Positions 36,908 through 48,666 of a DNA stretch of 64,000 nucleotides are shown one piece after another. This DNA comes from Linnemannia hyalina (lineage: Eukaryota; Mortierellomycota; Mortierellomycetes; Mortierellales; Mortierellaceae). Numbering within the stretch: position 1 is the stretch's first letter; every line of letters starts with the position of its first letter. The DNA lies in contig JAHRHY010000005.1 in assembly GCA_019671135.1 (NCBI GenBank), positions 1,488,001 through 1,552,000 of the forward strand, written 5' to 3'. The translations under genes and the position numbers were made by a program. The notes under the pieces were generated by a model. The model saw nothing but the letters and a program-made list of their open reading frames with translations, was not told the DNA's origin and did no database searches.

Positions 36908-36998
36908 CTTGTTGTTGTTGGTGTTGTTGTTGCTGCTGCTGGGAATATCGGTGTTGTGGAGCGGACTGTCGCTTTGGTTGTTCGTCTACAAATGTCAT
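35242..36998 (-). CDS. RING-CH (MARCH-type) membrane E3 ubiquitin ligase
   Basis: Three exons (36998-35698, 35493-35418, 35262-35242) encode about 465 residues. A disordered N terminus with a poly-Gln run precedes a C4HC3 RING-CH finger: CRIC, then CLCKG, HLGCLEQW and CEICHYKY. The finger is followed by three hydrophobic helices (VTTVLIVILLAYAFAWI; VIWGVLFTTGAGFVIVIIG; FMIVMVLVGIVLVG continuing across the splice). This is the MARCH layout, whose members ubiquitinate other membrane proteins in the endomembrane system. The loop between the first Cys pair and the second is enlarged by a His/Asp/Glu-rich insert. A Cys/Gly-rich loop (SLSCCCSD, CGWGYCGCYCGDCGG) lies between helices 2 and 3. The start is the ATG at 36998; the frame extends upstream without another ATG. 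Confidence 0.88.
36848..36950 (-). repeat. Poly-glutamine-encoding CAA/CAG tract
   Basis: On the minus strand an almost pure run of CAA and CAG codons encodes a Gln run of about 20 residues plus flanking shorter Gln runs broken by His and Glu. It lies near the N terminus of the RING-CH protein and is likely length-polymorphic. Confidence 0.9.
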
Positions 36999-38350
36999 TA
37001 TTGTTGTCTGTCGATCTTCTTGTTTCAAACGGAGGAAAGCAAGGGTTGGTGAAGGTGGTGGCAGGGGTATATGGAGGGGAGAGTGTGAAGGAGCAGGAGA
37101 GAGGACAGGTGAGAGGACAAGGGTGGAGAGGAAACAGAGGAGAGAGAGGAGAGAGAGGAGAGAAAGGATGCAAGATGGAGGGATAGATAACTAAACCAAG
37201 CAAGAAAAAGGTAAAAAGAGGAAAGATGGTTAACGCCATCTTAAAATTGGTAAAACATGCATGCCCTGCTCTTTCTCCGTCGCTCTGAACAACAACACCC
37301 AACCCTCCCAACCCCCTGCTGCATCAGTTGACTCTGTTTTTCTTTCGCAGGTTTTGTCTTGCTGTTTGTTGTTGATATGCAGGCACCCAATCTGGCACCG
37401 CCTCTTCATGGAACAAGTTGGCGCAAAAACGTACAGCACGCCAACTGCGACAAACAACACTCCCAAACGCACTTTTTTTTTTCTTCCTCTCCCACTGCCT
37501 CTCTTCACCTTCGCCCTCTCTTTCTCTTTCTCGAATTAAGAAGAAACCTGTCTAATTTTACCAAGAAAGAAGCACTCCTGAAATAAACAACAGAAAAAAA
37601 AATGAATGCGAAACGAAGAGTATGCAATTTCCACTCGACGAGATGATCCCATCTCACATCTGCAGTCCAGGACCCATGTACCTGACGCCCATGTATGAAA
37701 AAAAAATTAAGAGTGAAAGTCGACAAACGTTATTGAACCTGAGTTTGCATTCAGGTCCGGGTGCTCGTTGTTTTGCTTGCTTGACGCCGCATCTTCTGCT
37801 GGACAGTATTTTTCTTCTTTTGTTTCACGGGAAAACCTCCCCTCTGTTCATACATCAGAGCCTCATTTTCTCAATTGCTTCATTCTTGTCTGTCTTCCTG
37901 TTTCTTGTAGAAGCAAGTTGACAAGGAGAGTTCAAGCTACAAAGTGACATGCTCATAGAGTGTTGTTATTTTGTGTCACACACAATAGGTCGTGCCTCTC
38001 GGCTAATAATAGGCTCCCTGTTAGTTAGTCTTCTTTGTTCATTTCATTGTCAGCGTTCCCTTTGCTCGTTTCATTGTGGGCGTTCATCATTTAGACCTGT
38101 GCTTGGTTGTTTGTATGTATGTTTTGTTGTTGTTTTTTGGGTTTATTATGTTACAAGGGGAAGAAGAAAAAAAAGAAAAAACAGCAAGATAGCAAAGAAA
38201 GCAAAAGGGATTCCTTCGTCAGGGACTCTTCTTGACGAGGCTTGTCAACGGCGGCATCGGCGTTACTTGGACGTGGGGATATCGAGTTTTTTTTGGACTT
38301 TAGTGTTGTTGTTGTGTTGTCGTCGTTGATTTGTGTAGCTTTTTTTTTGT
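36999..38350. other. 1.35-kb intergenic region between the RING-CH gene and YRA1
   Basis: No supportable gene. 37040-37190 is GA-rich on the plus strand (the RING-CH 5' leader). 37260-37920 is unique sequence with a T-run near 37470. 38080-38350 is T- and GTT-rich and precedes the YRA1 stop on the other strand. Confidence 0.45.
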
Positions 38351-40384
38351 TTAAGCATCAACCTGCATGTAGTCGGTCATCTCGGCGTCCAACTGATCGG
38401 CAGTCTTGGGCGCCTTCTTCTCGCCTTGACGTCCACCACGACCACGACCACGACCACGACCAGCGCGGTCACCGCCACGAGCAGCTCCCTGTCCACGCTG
38501 AGGCTGTCTCTGGTTGTTGTTGTTGTTGTTGTTGTTGCCAGCGGCTCTTGGTGCCCTGTAAGAGAAAGATGAGCGAAAGTGACAAGGTTAACAAAGGATC
38601 GTCATTATGGACATTCCAAATTGAGGTTCAGTCTCACAGGGAGAACAAGAACGTCTCAGTCCCTCATTTCCCGTTTCGCTTTTGTTCATGAGGGTCAAAT
38701 TTACCTTGGCGTGTTGGCAGCGGGGAGTGCGGCCTGAACGGCGCCGGGGGCAATAATCAACTCGATCCTCATGGGCTTGCCTGCAGACATGCATCAAACA
38801 AAAAGAAGATAGATAATTGTTAAGTAAGCCAAGAAATATATAAATACTATACTTGCATCAACAATTGGCAAGTATGACAACATACCATCAAGAGGAACTC
38901 CGTTGAACTTCTGCATGGCAATCGCAGCATCACCAACACGGCTAAAGTGGACGAGGGCGGTGCCGGTCGACTTGCCCTTCTGGTCGTACATGAGGGTGCA
39001 CTTCTTGAGGGGTCCAACGCGGGAAGTGAAGACGAGCTAGTAGACAGCCGGCCGAAAGAGACAGGTTGAGTTCGAGAATGAGGCGAGGGAGGGAGGAAGG
39101 CGAGGGTGAGCAGAAAGTTGAATGACAAGGCGTGTGAAGTATAAGGTAAAAAAAGTGTTTTGGATGATGTTGTATGATTCTGTGTGCAATAGACAAAGAG
39201 GTGGGTGGTGCTTGTGATTTCTTCCTCCTGTTCGACCATCCTGAATTCAGGGGTGGGGTGTTCCCCCATTCACTCCCCTATCATCGATCAACTCAAACTC
39301 GAGGAGAAACGAGAGAGAGCGGTCAAGGAGAGCCAAGGACAGCACAAAGAGGGGTCGAATATCCAGCAGCCACAGAAAATCGAACTTCCACCACCAAAAC
39401 CACCATCGACAGCGCAAAAGAACACTGCAGCAACAAGAGTCGTCCGAGCGGCATCCATCTCCTAGCCACCCACATTCGTCGAAAAAGGGACAGGCTCGGG
39501 CGACCACTCCATCGTCTTAAGTAGCGCTCCACTGCAATGAACCACGACGACGGACCAATGAGGCGATAGGAAATAAGTTCCAGCTGACACTGATTACGCC
39601 CTTCTCCTTTTTTTTGTTGCTGCGTGTGTGTGTGTGTGCTCTCCGTCCAGATTACTGTTGTCCGTCGAATGACCCAGAGAGTAAATTGAAGGAGACGGAA
39701 CGAGAGCGACTTCTTGAAATGGGCGGTGAACTCGAAGAGACCCCGCTCAAAAATAGAGTCATACACAATCAACCAAAAGGTGATGTGGCCCACACGACAG
39801 GAGGAAGAAGATCCATCGTCTTTGATCGAACTGCCGCCCTTGTAGGTCGTGCCAGTGCTGGGCTATTGCTATTGCAGCTGGTTCAGGTGGTCTTTCTCAT
39901 CGAAGAGAGTCAATTCCGGCGCAAGTCGGAGAGGCCATAGACGGTGTGTTGCAGGAGGAAGGGACAGCCTGCCGTGCTCCAACGAAGGAGAGAGAAGGAG
40001 CGAAAACAGACGCCGACGGAGAAAAGACAGGAGGGAGGTCTCTCTGCTTCAAATTACCTTCAGGTCCTCAGCAGAGACACGAGCGTCGAGGTTAGAGACG
40101 TTCATCTTGGAGCCGTCGGGGGCGCTCTGGCGGATGACGGAGGTATGAAGGGGGGCGACGGGGGTGGCCTTGTACTGCTGGGCACCGGCAGTGTAAGGTT
40201 TCTTGTCACGGGTCTGACGACCAGTGCGGGTGGGGCCAGAAGCACGGCCAGAGGCGCGGGGAGCAGTGCGACCGCCAGTGCGACCACCAGTGCGGGTACC
40301 GCGGGCAGCACCCGTGCGAGCAGGGCGCTCGGCCTTCTGGGTCTTGATGATGTCAGCGAGGGACATGTCGAGGGCGGAAGTCAT
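38351..40384 (-). CDS. YRA1: mRNA export adaptor of the ALYREF/Yra1/Mlo3 family
   Basis: Four exons (40384-40058, 39036-38886, 38780-38705, 38555-38351) encode 252 residues. ALYREF loads onto nascent mRNPs through TREX and hands them to the Mex67/NXF1 export receptor. The N-terminal conserved box DMSLADIIK, an Arg/Gly/Thr-rich RNA-binding stretch, the RRM (MNVSNLDARVSAEDLK, LMYDQKGKSTGTALVHF, PMRIELI) and the C-terminal UAP56-binding box (ADQLDAEMTDYM) are all present. An RGG-rich segment and an Asn8 run lie before the C box. Intron 1 (1,021 bp) is the longest in this window and falls inside the RRM, close to where budding yeast YRA1 carries its large autoregulatory intron. Confidence 0.94.
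39037..40057 (-). other. Long first intron of the YRA1 homologue
   Basis: A 1,021-bp GT-AG intron (donor AAG|GTAATT, acceptor CTACTAG) that splits the RRM right after the first helix. It has several open frames on both strands but none with motifs. Most other introns in the window are about 50-250 bp, so its length stands out. Confidence 0.8.
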
Positions 40385-40947
40385 TGTGATGGTTGGGTTG
40401 TTTGGAGGGTGAGGGTTTTGTTGGAAGCTGTTATGTTGATGAGCCAAAGACGAGGGATGGATGAGTATGTTATGTTCTTCAAAGTGGTTGACTGAACAGA
40501 CAGGAAGACAGAGTCAAGCGATGGCAAGTACAAGAGAGATAGTTGTTCTTTTTACCTTGGGGGGTGGGTGTTTGGTGGAGTGGTGGAGTGGTTGGGGTTG
40601 GTGGAGGAGGAACAAGAAGAAGGAGGAAAGGAGGAAGAAGAAAAAAGAAGGAAGGGGAAGAGTGGCAAAAGAGTCAAAAAATAGCTCTTTTCGATTGCTC
40701 ATTTGGGAGGCCAAGCAGAAAGGGAGCAATCACACCAATAGAAGGGCACCCCCTTGCGCCACTCCGTCATTGAGCCAGACAACACTGTCAGCACGCAGGT
40801 ATATTATTCCATCGCACGGCCTTCTCAACCCCCTCCCCCCTCCTGTTCTTCGCCATCATCTCGTTTTATGTCATCGCCAGCCTCCACGTTCAAGAGCCAA
40901 CCTCATCCAACACCCCCCAACGAACAGGACGAGCCAGACAACCAAAG
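40385..40947. promoter_or_regulatory. Divergent promoter region, YRA1 / EMC6
   Basis: 563 bp between head-to-head starts. G/A-rich on the plus strand at 40560-40680, then C/T-rich toward EMC6. No gene is seen. Confidence 0.5.
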
Positions 40948-41280
40948 ATGTCAGCACAGATCAACCCAGACGACGCTCTCTACGTCGACATGTTCATCGC
41001 CAAGAACGCCCAGACAATGAACTTTATCCGCTCCTCCTACTCGGCCGTCCTTGGCCTGGCCGCAGGAACCCTGGGACTCACCAACCTCTCGGGCTTTATC
41101 TTCTACTTGCTCGGATCCACCTTCCTCTCCGTATTGATCTTTGTCCTCAAAACCAAGGGCCAGTCCGGGCTTTACTTCCGTAAATCTCTCGATGTCTTTA
41201 CCGAGGGCGTCACTGGCGGCCTCTTCAGTTATATCCTCTTCTGGACCTTGCTCTACGGAATCATTCACGTCTACGATTAA
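40948..41280 (+). CDS. EMC6: ER membrane protein complex subunit 6
   Basis: A single exon encodes 110 residues, the usual EMC6 length. EMC6 is a core membrane subunit of the insertase that places tail-anchored and polytopic proteins in the ER. A short cytosolic N terminus with the conserved NAQTMNFIRSSYS leads into three hydrophobic helices (about 32-54, 56-74 and 88-107: LGLAAGTLGLTNLSGFIFY, GSTFLSVLIFVL, GLFSYILFWTLLYGIIHVY). It is one of only two intronless genes in the window. Confidence 0.94.
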   Translation: MSAQINPDDALYVDMFIAKNAQTMNFIRSSYSAVLGLAAGTLGLTNLSGFIFYLLGSTFLSVLIFVLKTKGQSGLYFRKSLDVFTEGVTGGLFSYILFWTLLYGIIHVYD

Positions 41281-41671
41281 AAGGCAGCAGTTGACTGCAA
41301 GGCACTTCCTTTTTTTTTGCGCGACTCCCTTCTCTTCAACTCTCCTCGCCTCATACCGTCAAACTGGGAAACAAACACCCACACAGGCAGGATAACAAAG
41401 ATGGGCGAACATGGGTCACAAGGGATCGAAACCCCTGATCGGACGCCTACCAACACAGCACACATTCTCTTTCTCCACGCGACATCTTCATCGCCAATAA
41501 ATTGTACCACTACCACTACCACTACCACTACCACTATCATCAAACAAATCGCAGAAAGGAAACGCAGAAACAAATGCGCATGTTTTATTCTTCAAGAGGT
41601 CTTCTGTCGCCTCGCCATTCACGAGTGACAACCGTCAAATATTGATTGCTCGTTCTCAACACAACTCCTAA
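41281..41671. other. Convergent 3' region EMC6 / RBBP4 with ACCACT repeats
   Basis: 391 bp without a gene. It contains five tandem ACCACT hexamers at about 41506-41535. Confidence 0.55.
41506..41535. repeat. (ACCACT)5 hexanucleotide repeat
   Basis: Five tandem copies of ACCACT in the 3' flank shared by EMC6 and the RBBP4-like gene. Confidence 0.9.
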
Positions 41672-43823
<2,152 letters not shown>

Positions 43824-43952
43824 GGTTGTGTTGATGGTGTAAAGGGTCAAAAGAAGAGAAGAACAAAAGTCAAGCCGACCTTTTTCCCTAAAAATGAAGT
43901 CATGCTGACGTCACGTGCACAAGAAAGGGTCTTTATTTTATTTGACAGCGCG

Positions 43953-45817
43953 CTATGCACGGAAGACATGAAGTAGCTTGACCACGTACTCTCGGCAGAT
44001 AGGACACATTCTTGAACCCTCCATGATCAGCTTTCCACTAAGCAATGGTATAAAATAAAGTCAATATGTTAGGAAATGACTGACTGCTGCGTTGTTCAAA
44101 CGATAGCAAGAGGACAAAAAACAGCAATAGAACCTACCAATCCATACACGTCGACATGTGGTTGCAGTTCAACATGACACAGTTCAAAGCAGCATCGCAA
44201 CAGATTTTGCAGATGTTGTCGTCGTCTGCCAGGTTTCCTGATGACGACTTTTTGGCAGAGGCGTCGGACGATTTCGACTCTGTTTCCTGTTCCTGGACCA
44301 TAGCCTGTTCAGCCTTGGTGTTGTCGATCAGCTTTTGAAGACGTTCGACAAGATCCCGCTTTTCGACGACTCCCACGTATGTGACACAGCTCTGGTCTAG
44401 TATCGTCTTGATTGCTTTGATCGAAAGAGTTGAGGGATCGGTGTTTGCAGTCATCACTTGATCCAATGTAATCGATGGCGGCTGGGAAGGTCGAGAAGGT
44501 TGAGGAGGTGCGGCAGTAGAGGCTGGTTGTGGTCGCGATGTCGGTTGTCGTGGTGCCTGTTGGTAACCAGTTTGTGATCTAGGCTGGGATGATTGTGACT
44601 GTGCGCCTGGAGCTCGACTTTGTTGGCTGTTGAATGTTGGCGGATTCCCAGGTGGCGGCCTGTATTGCGTAGGATTAGGTCGATAGCTTCCATTTGTACC
44701 TGGGCCGCCTGGCGGCCAGTAGGCAGATCCTTGAGATGGTGGTTGCCGTGCTTGAGATTGCGTAGGCTGAGACTGCGATTGCTGTGATTGAGACTGTGAG
44801 CGAGCAGGTCGGGTTTGAGCAGCAGGTGGGTCGTCAGAGCTGAAGAGCTTCGAAAAGAACTTATCCAGATCCCACGACCAGCCATCGCTCGAAGATGATC
44901 CCTGCGAAGACCCTGAAGGCGACTCTGATCGACCAAGATTCGTCAGCTCATCGAACATTGATGAAGACTTTTCTGGAGTTTTGGGCAGATGTTGGCGGAA
45001 GTAGACCTCTGATGCTTCAGGAATGGGTCGATAGCTCTGAATGGCCCTGATCAAGTCTAGAAAGTGCCGTTGAATGGGGTAGGTGAGTCCAAGTATTCCG
45101 TGCGATTTCAACTGTGTTGTCTTTTGATGTAAAAGGTTGATGCGACAAACCTTGCTTCTCCAGCATGCCCTGTGTTGAAATGTTGTAAGAAACAAGGTAT
45201 CCTCGTAAGGTCTTGATGTTGAGGCTCGAGAGCCCAGCATAATCCATCTTGTACACTATCAAGTGAATATGAGATGTCATAATTCCGTTAAGTTCATCAT
45301 TCCTTCAATGACATCGTTTTCCCCTGAAGCTGAAAGAAATCGGCATGTACCGTGCAAGAAATGGGCGCAGTATGAGCAACATCTGACTTCACTAAAGTAA
45401 TCAATGGGTGTAATGATACGTTTGGTTGTTAGTGAATAAAAAGAGTCGACAATGCAATTGGTCATGGCTCCTGCTGACGTTCGCACTTACGCTGAGTATC
45501 CAAATTGAGGGAGTTTGACTCGAAAATTGCTACAGCTCTCGCAGACAACATCTCCTATGAGCACAAGAATAAAGCTGTCGTTAGAAACCAGGAGTCCAAA
45601 AATAACCATTGAAAGAGTGCCAAGCAAAACAATAGCGGTGGATGCTAAAACGCCATTCGTTGTTGAGGGTTCATTCAGTCCCGCGAGCCATACCACAGTT
45701 GTGGCAGTTCTTCTTGGAACGGAAGAGGTGAAAGTCCTTGCCACAGCGAGTACAGCTCTTGGCACCGGTCTTGAAGGCAGGGATGGAGTGAGCGAGTCCT
45801 GGGTTGTGGGTCGCCAT
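43953..45817 (-). CDS. FYVE-like/SAP/RING E3 ligase of the CARP (RFFL/RNF34) type
   Basis: Six exons (45817-45694, 45554-45491, 45391-45351, 45255-45151, 45056-44138, 44037-43953) encode 445 residues. The N-terminal FYVE-like finger has four C-x2-C pairs (CTRC, CHNC, CESC, CSYC) but lacks the RRHHCR lipid-binding motif, as in animal CARP proteins. A first SAP-like helix pair (LSSLNIKTLRGYLVSYNIS) and, after a ~170-residue Gln/Ser/Pro-rich linker, a second (SIKAIKTILDQ, YVGVVEKRDLVERLQKLI) follow. The C terminus is a C3HC4 RING (CKICCDAALNCVMLNCNH, CPICREYV) ending in the CARP/RNF34-like HVFRA. Animal relatives ubiquitinate caspases, p53 and endosomal cargo; the fungal target is unknown. Confidence 0.88.
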
Positions 45818-46081
45818 TGATGTTAATGAGCAAGTTGGGTATATTCGATGCGGTTGGTTCACGGTTGTTGTTTTTATTTTACAATATCTCCTGCCTGCTG
45901 GAGACCTGGCAATAAGAGAAGGGTGGTGGTGTATAGATGTGAAGTGGATGGTGACCGAAGAATGGAAGGGTAAAGAAGGAGTGGAGAAGAAGCATCTTCG
46001 ACCACTTCTCCGCTCAACAATTGTGAAGGGGCAACGAAACGAGTCACGCTAGCCAATGGAAAATGAGTGTGGCGAGTGAAC
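45818..46081. promoter_or_regulatory. Short intergenic region upstream of the CARP-like gene
   Basis: 264 bp between two minus-strand genes; promoter of the CARP-like gene and 3' flank of the Smr gene. No gene is seen. Confidence 0.4.
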
Positions 46082-46955
46082 CTAACGACCAAAGCCCAAG
46101 AAGACCCACAGCTTCTTGGCAACGTCTCGAAAAAAGTCATCGAGCCAGGAAAGGTCCATGCCCTCGGGTCCTGCAGGCTCAATCCAGATGCACCCTTGGT
46201 TAGGCTTGTTGGGCGTCGCCTTGATGTGGAACTCGTTCACCAATTCAGTCACTGCAGGCTTGATTTTAGCCACACCGTTGATGGAGTTCTTCCCCCGACC
46301 GACAATTATCATCAGGTTCGGCTCTCTGTTCTTGACAAACTTGGTCAGTCGCTCTCGAGTGATATCTAAAGCCTCTCGGACTTTAAGGCCATGCAAATCC
46401 AGTTCATTCGAGGGTCTATTCGTATTGTTCACTGTACGTGAACGAGAAGATAAATAAAAGTGAATACGCAAGCAAGCGGGAAAGCTGGAAACAATAGCAC
46501 AAACCATACATAGGGCCTATCAATTACTCATTCCTACATTTGAAGACCATGTCTCTTGCCATATTGTTATAGCGGTCCATCTCTCGTCCATACTCCTTGG
46601 CCTTCAACGAGAGTTCTACAGTCAAAAAGAAAAGAGGATAGGGAGTTGCATTAGCTACATCAAGCATTTTTGTGAAATAGCGGTACCAAAAAACAATCAA
46701 TGCTTGAACACCGTTCTTACCTTTTGCCTTTGCGCCATTGCCAGACTTGTATGCTATCTGCGACTGCTGGCTGTATTGTTGTCGTAGCAAAGAGTTCTTT
46801 GTTGCTTCCTACAAACAGAAAGATAGCATCGGAGTGAGCTTGAATGAACAACTCGAGAACAGCAGAACGTTGTTTCTAGTGGTTAGAACCAAACTTACAG
46901 AGCGATAGTGTTCGTGGTCCTGAAACCCCGCGCCAATGCTCAATGCGGATCCCAT
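46082..46955 (-). CDS. DUF1771-Smr domain protein
   Basis: Four exons (46955-46899, 46808-46721, 46615-46528, 46415-46082) encode 188 residues. The DUF1771 helix pair (YRSEATKNSLLRQQY, AYKSGNGAKAKELSLKAKEYGREM in parts) precedes a Smr domain (about 95-175) with LDLHGLKVREAL and the loop VGRGKNS...GVAKIKPAV. Smr domains are small nucleases or RNA-binding folds; DUF1771-Smr proteins of this size occur across eukaryotes. The usual His of the GxGxHS loop is Asn here. The N terminus MGSALSIG fits the N-myristoylation rule. Confidence 0.88.
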
Positions 46956-48361
46956 ATTCTCAGCTGGGTGTTTGCTTTGTTGTCGCTGTTGTCGTTGTTG
47001 CTGTTACTGTTGTGGATGTGGAAGGAGATGAAAGTGAAATGAGAACCAAGAATGAATGTATTTCTGAATGACTCTTGATGAGACCTCACCTCACCAGTCC
47101 GGCACGTGGTCCACCTTCGCCATTGCATCCTTTTTTCTATTAGTTGTGTCAGGGTGGATACTTATGCCTCCCTGCATGCTTATTACGCCTTTTCTTTTTT
47201 ATCAAACAGTTTTTTTGTTAAGAGAACGCACTTATTGCGTTTGGGGTGAAGAGGGAAGGAAAGAAAATAGAGTCCCCTTGGTAAACGAGCGTTTGGGCTC
47301 TTCCTTTAAAAGAAGCATAGATCGACGCGTGTTTGTCCTAGCGTCGGTTGAATGAGACCATCTCGTGCGAGTGGTTGATCGTGATGGCCCGGGTCACGGC
47401 ACTCTAGCCTCTTTGTTCAATGACGATCGATCGTGTTCGGACGACCGCGCACTAACAACTGACAGTCAAACCGACCAGGGCAACTCCATGAACGCGTTTG
47501 TTGAAGGGCATACGCGCAACAAGAAAGAAGCGGAGTAGGCGATTGATTTCGATGTGTGTGTCTCGCATTAATAGTTGAGGGTGGGTTTGGCTTGATTACC
47601 CAACTCAACACGCTTTTGTTTTTCCGGTGAAAAGGACAAGTCTGCCATGAACAAAGATGACCCCAGCTTAGCGAAGCCCTCATTGTTTTGTTCCTGAGCG
47701 ATAGCCAGAGTGCAAGGGCTCCTATCAGGCGTCTAGTCAACACTAGATCTGCACATCCATAAGGTTCCTCAATTTGCTTGTCTCGCAGCAATCGAACTTT
47801 TTTCTCTTTGCAAGGTAGTTCATTTGTTCCGCTCTCTCTCTCTTTTCGTTCGTTGTTCTTCTTCTTCGTTTCTGTACCTTCTATTTTCCTTGTTCTTGTT
47901 CCTTGTCCTTTGTTCCATTCTTTTTTCCTGGCCCTCCATTTTCTTCTGTCTCTCCCTCGCGTGCTTTGAGTTTAAAGCAGAAACAAAGACATTTTTCATT
48001 TCCCGCATCACTTTCCAGGTACAGTAGTCTGTTTTTTTTTTTCATCATCAGTCACTCATTCCCCGGAACTGCTGCACCGTATTCAACCTGGATCTTTCTG
48101 TCTGCCCCCTCATCATCCCACAGAAGGGATCGTCATTCCGGCGGCTGTGTTTATGCTCGCTCACTCACTCATCCTGCGTAATCATACTGACGATACATCT
48201 GGCTCTCAACAAGAGGAAGAAAAACAACTGGGCTATGAGGACAAAGGTGAGCGTGTCAGCATACTTCATACACTGCTTACGGTTGAGTTTTACTACACAC
48301 GTTCAATCGATAAACAAAACATATTTATTCAGCCGCCACCCGCCACAATACCTCCTCATTG

Positions 48362-48388
48362 ATGTTGTTGTTGTTGTTGTTGTTGTTA
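48362..48388. repeat. (GTT)n trinucleotide repeat
   Basis: About eight tandem GTT units starting just after GATGTT, in the upstream region of the DPBB gene. Confidence 0.85.
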
Positions 48389-48578
48389 TTTTCTGAGTCG
48401 TCGTCAAGAAGGAGATTGAATCGCTTACTTCGTCAGCACCAGGTCCCTAGGTCCCTGGCGTTTCTCTTGAAGTAAGCTTGAGCTCCCCTGACCAAGTTGA
48501 TGGCGTACCTCGAGCGCCCAGTGTCAGAGTAGGCCAGGGTACCTCTCGCAGACCAGACCAACCACCCTCGACTACAAT

Positions 48579-48585
48579 TATAAAA
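48579..48585 (+). promoter_or_regulatory. Probable TATA box of the DPBB gene
   Basis: TATAAAA lies 88 bp upstream of the DPBB start codon, a typical distance for a strongly expressed secreted-protein gene. A CT-rich and CA-rich leader follows. Confidence 0.55.
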
Positions 48586-48666
48586 TGTCGGCAATCTCCC
48601 TCCATTTTCATATCCACAACCTCAGTCCAACGTCCTCATCCTCTCCCCTCTTTACACACATCAAGA

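Larger units (their letters stand above)
46956..48666. other. 1.7-kb intergenic region with promoter of the DPBB gene
   Basis: No supportable gene. Holds a GTT-type tract at 46976-47010 near the Smr start, a C/T-rich block at 47820-47990, a GTT repeat at 48362-48388, and a TATA box near 48579. Open frames (up to 124 codons on the minus strand at 47417-47791) have no recognizable motif. Confidence 0.5.

Noticed and set aside
36787..37194. Plus-strand poly-Cys/Val/Leu frames opposite the RING-CH gene
   Set aside because: Complementary readings of the CAA/CAG tract; not genes.
39174..39524. Plus-strand 116-codon frame inside the YRA1 intron
   Set aside because: No motif or homology recognizable; a chance frame in a long intron.
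41410..41440. tRNA-like B box on the minus strand (GGGGTTTCGATCCC)
   Set aside because: The T-loop is one base too long and no A box, acceptor stem or anticodon arm can be formed around it.
47417..47791. Minus-strand 124-codon frame in the gap before the DPBB gene
   Set aside because: No domain, no splice context and unusual composition; probably chance.
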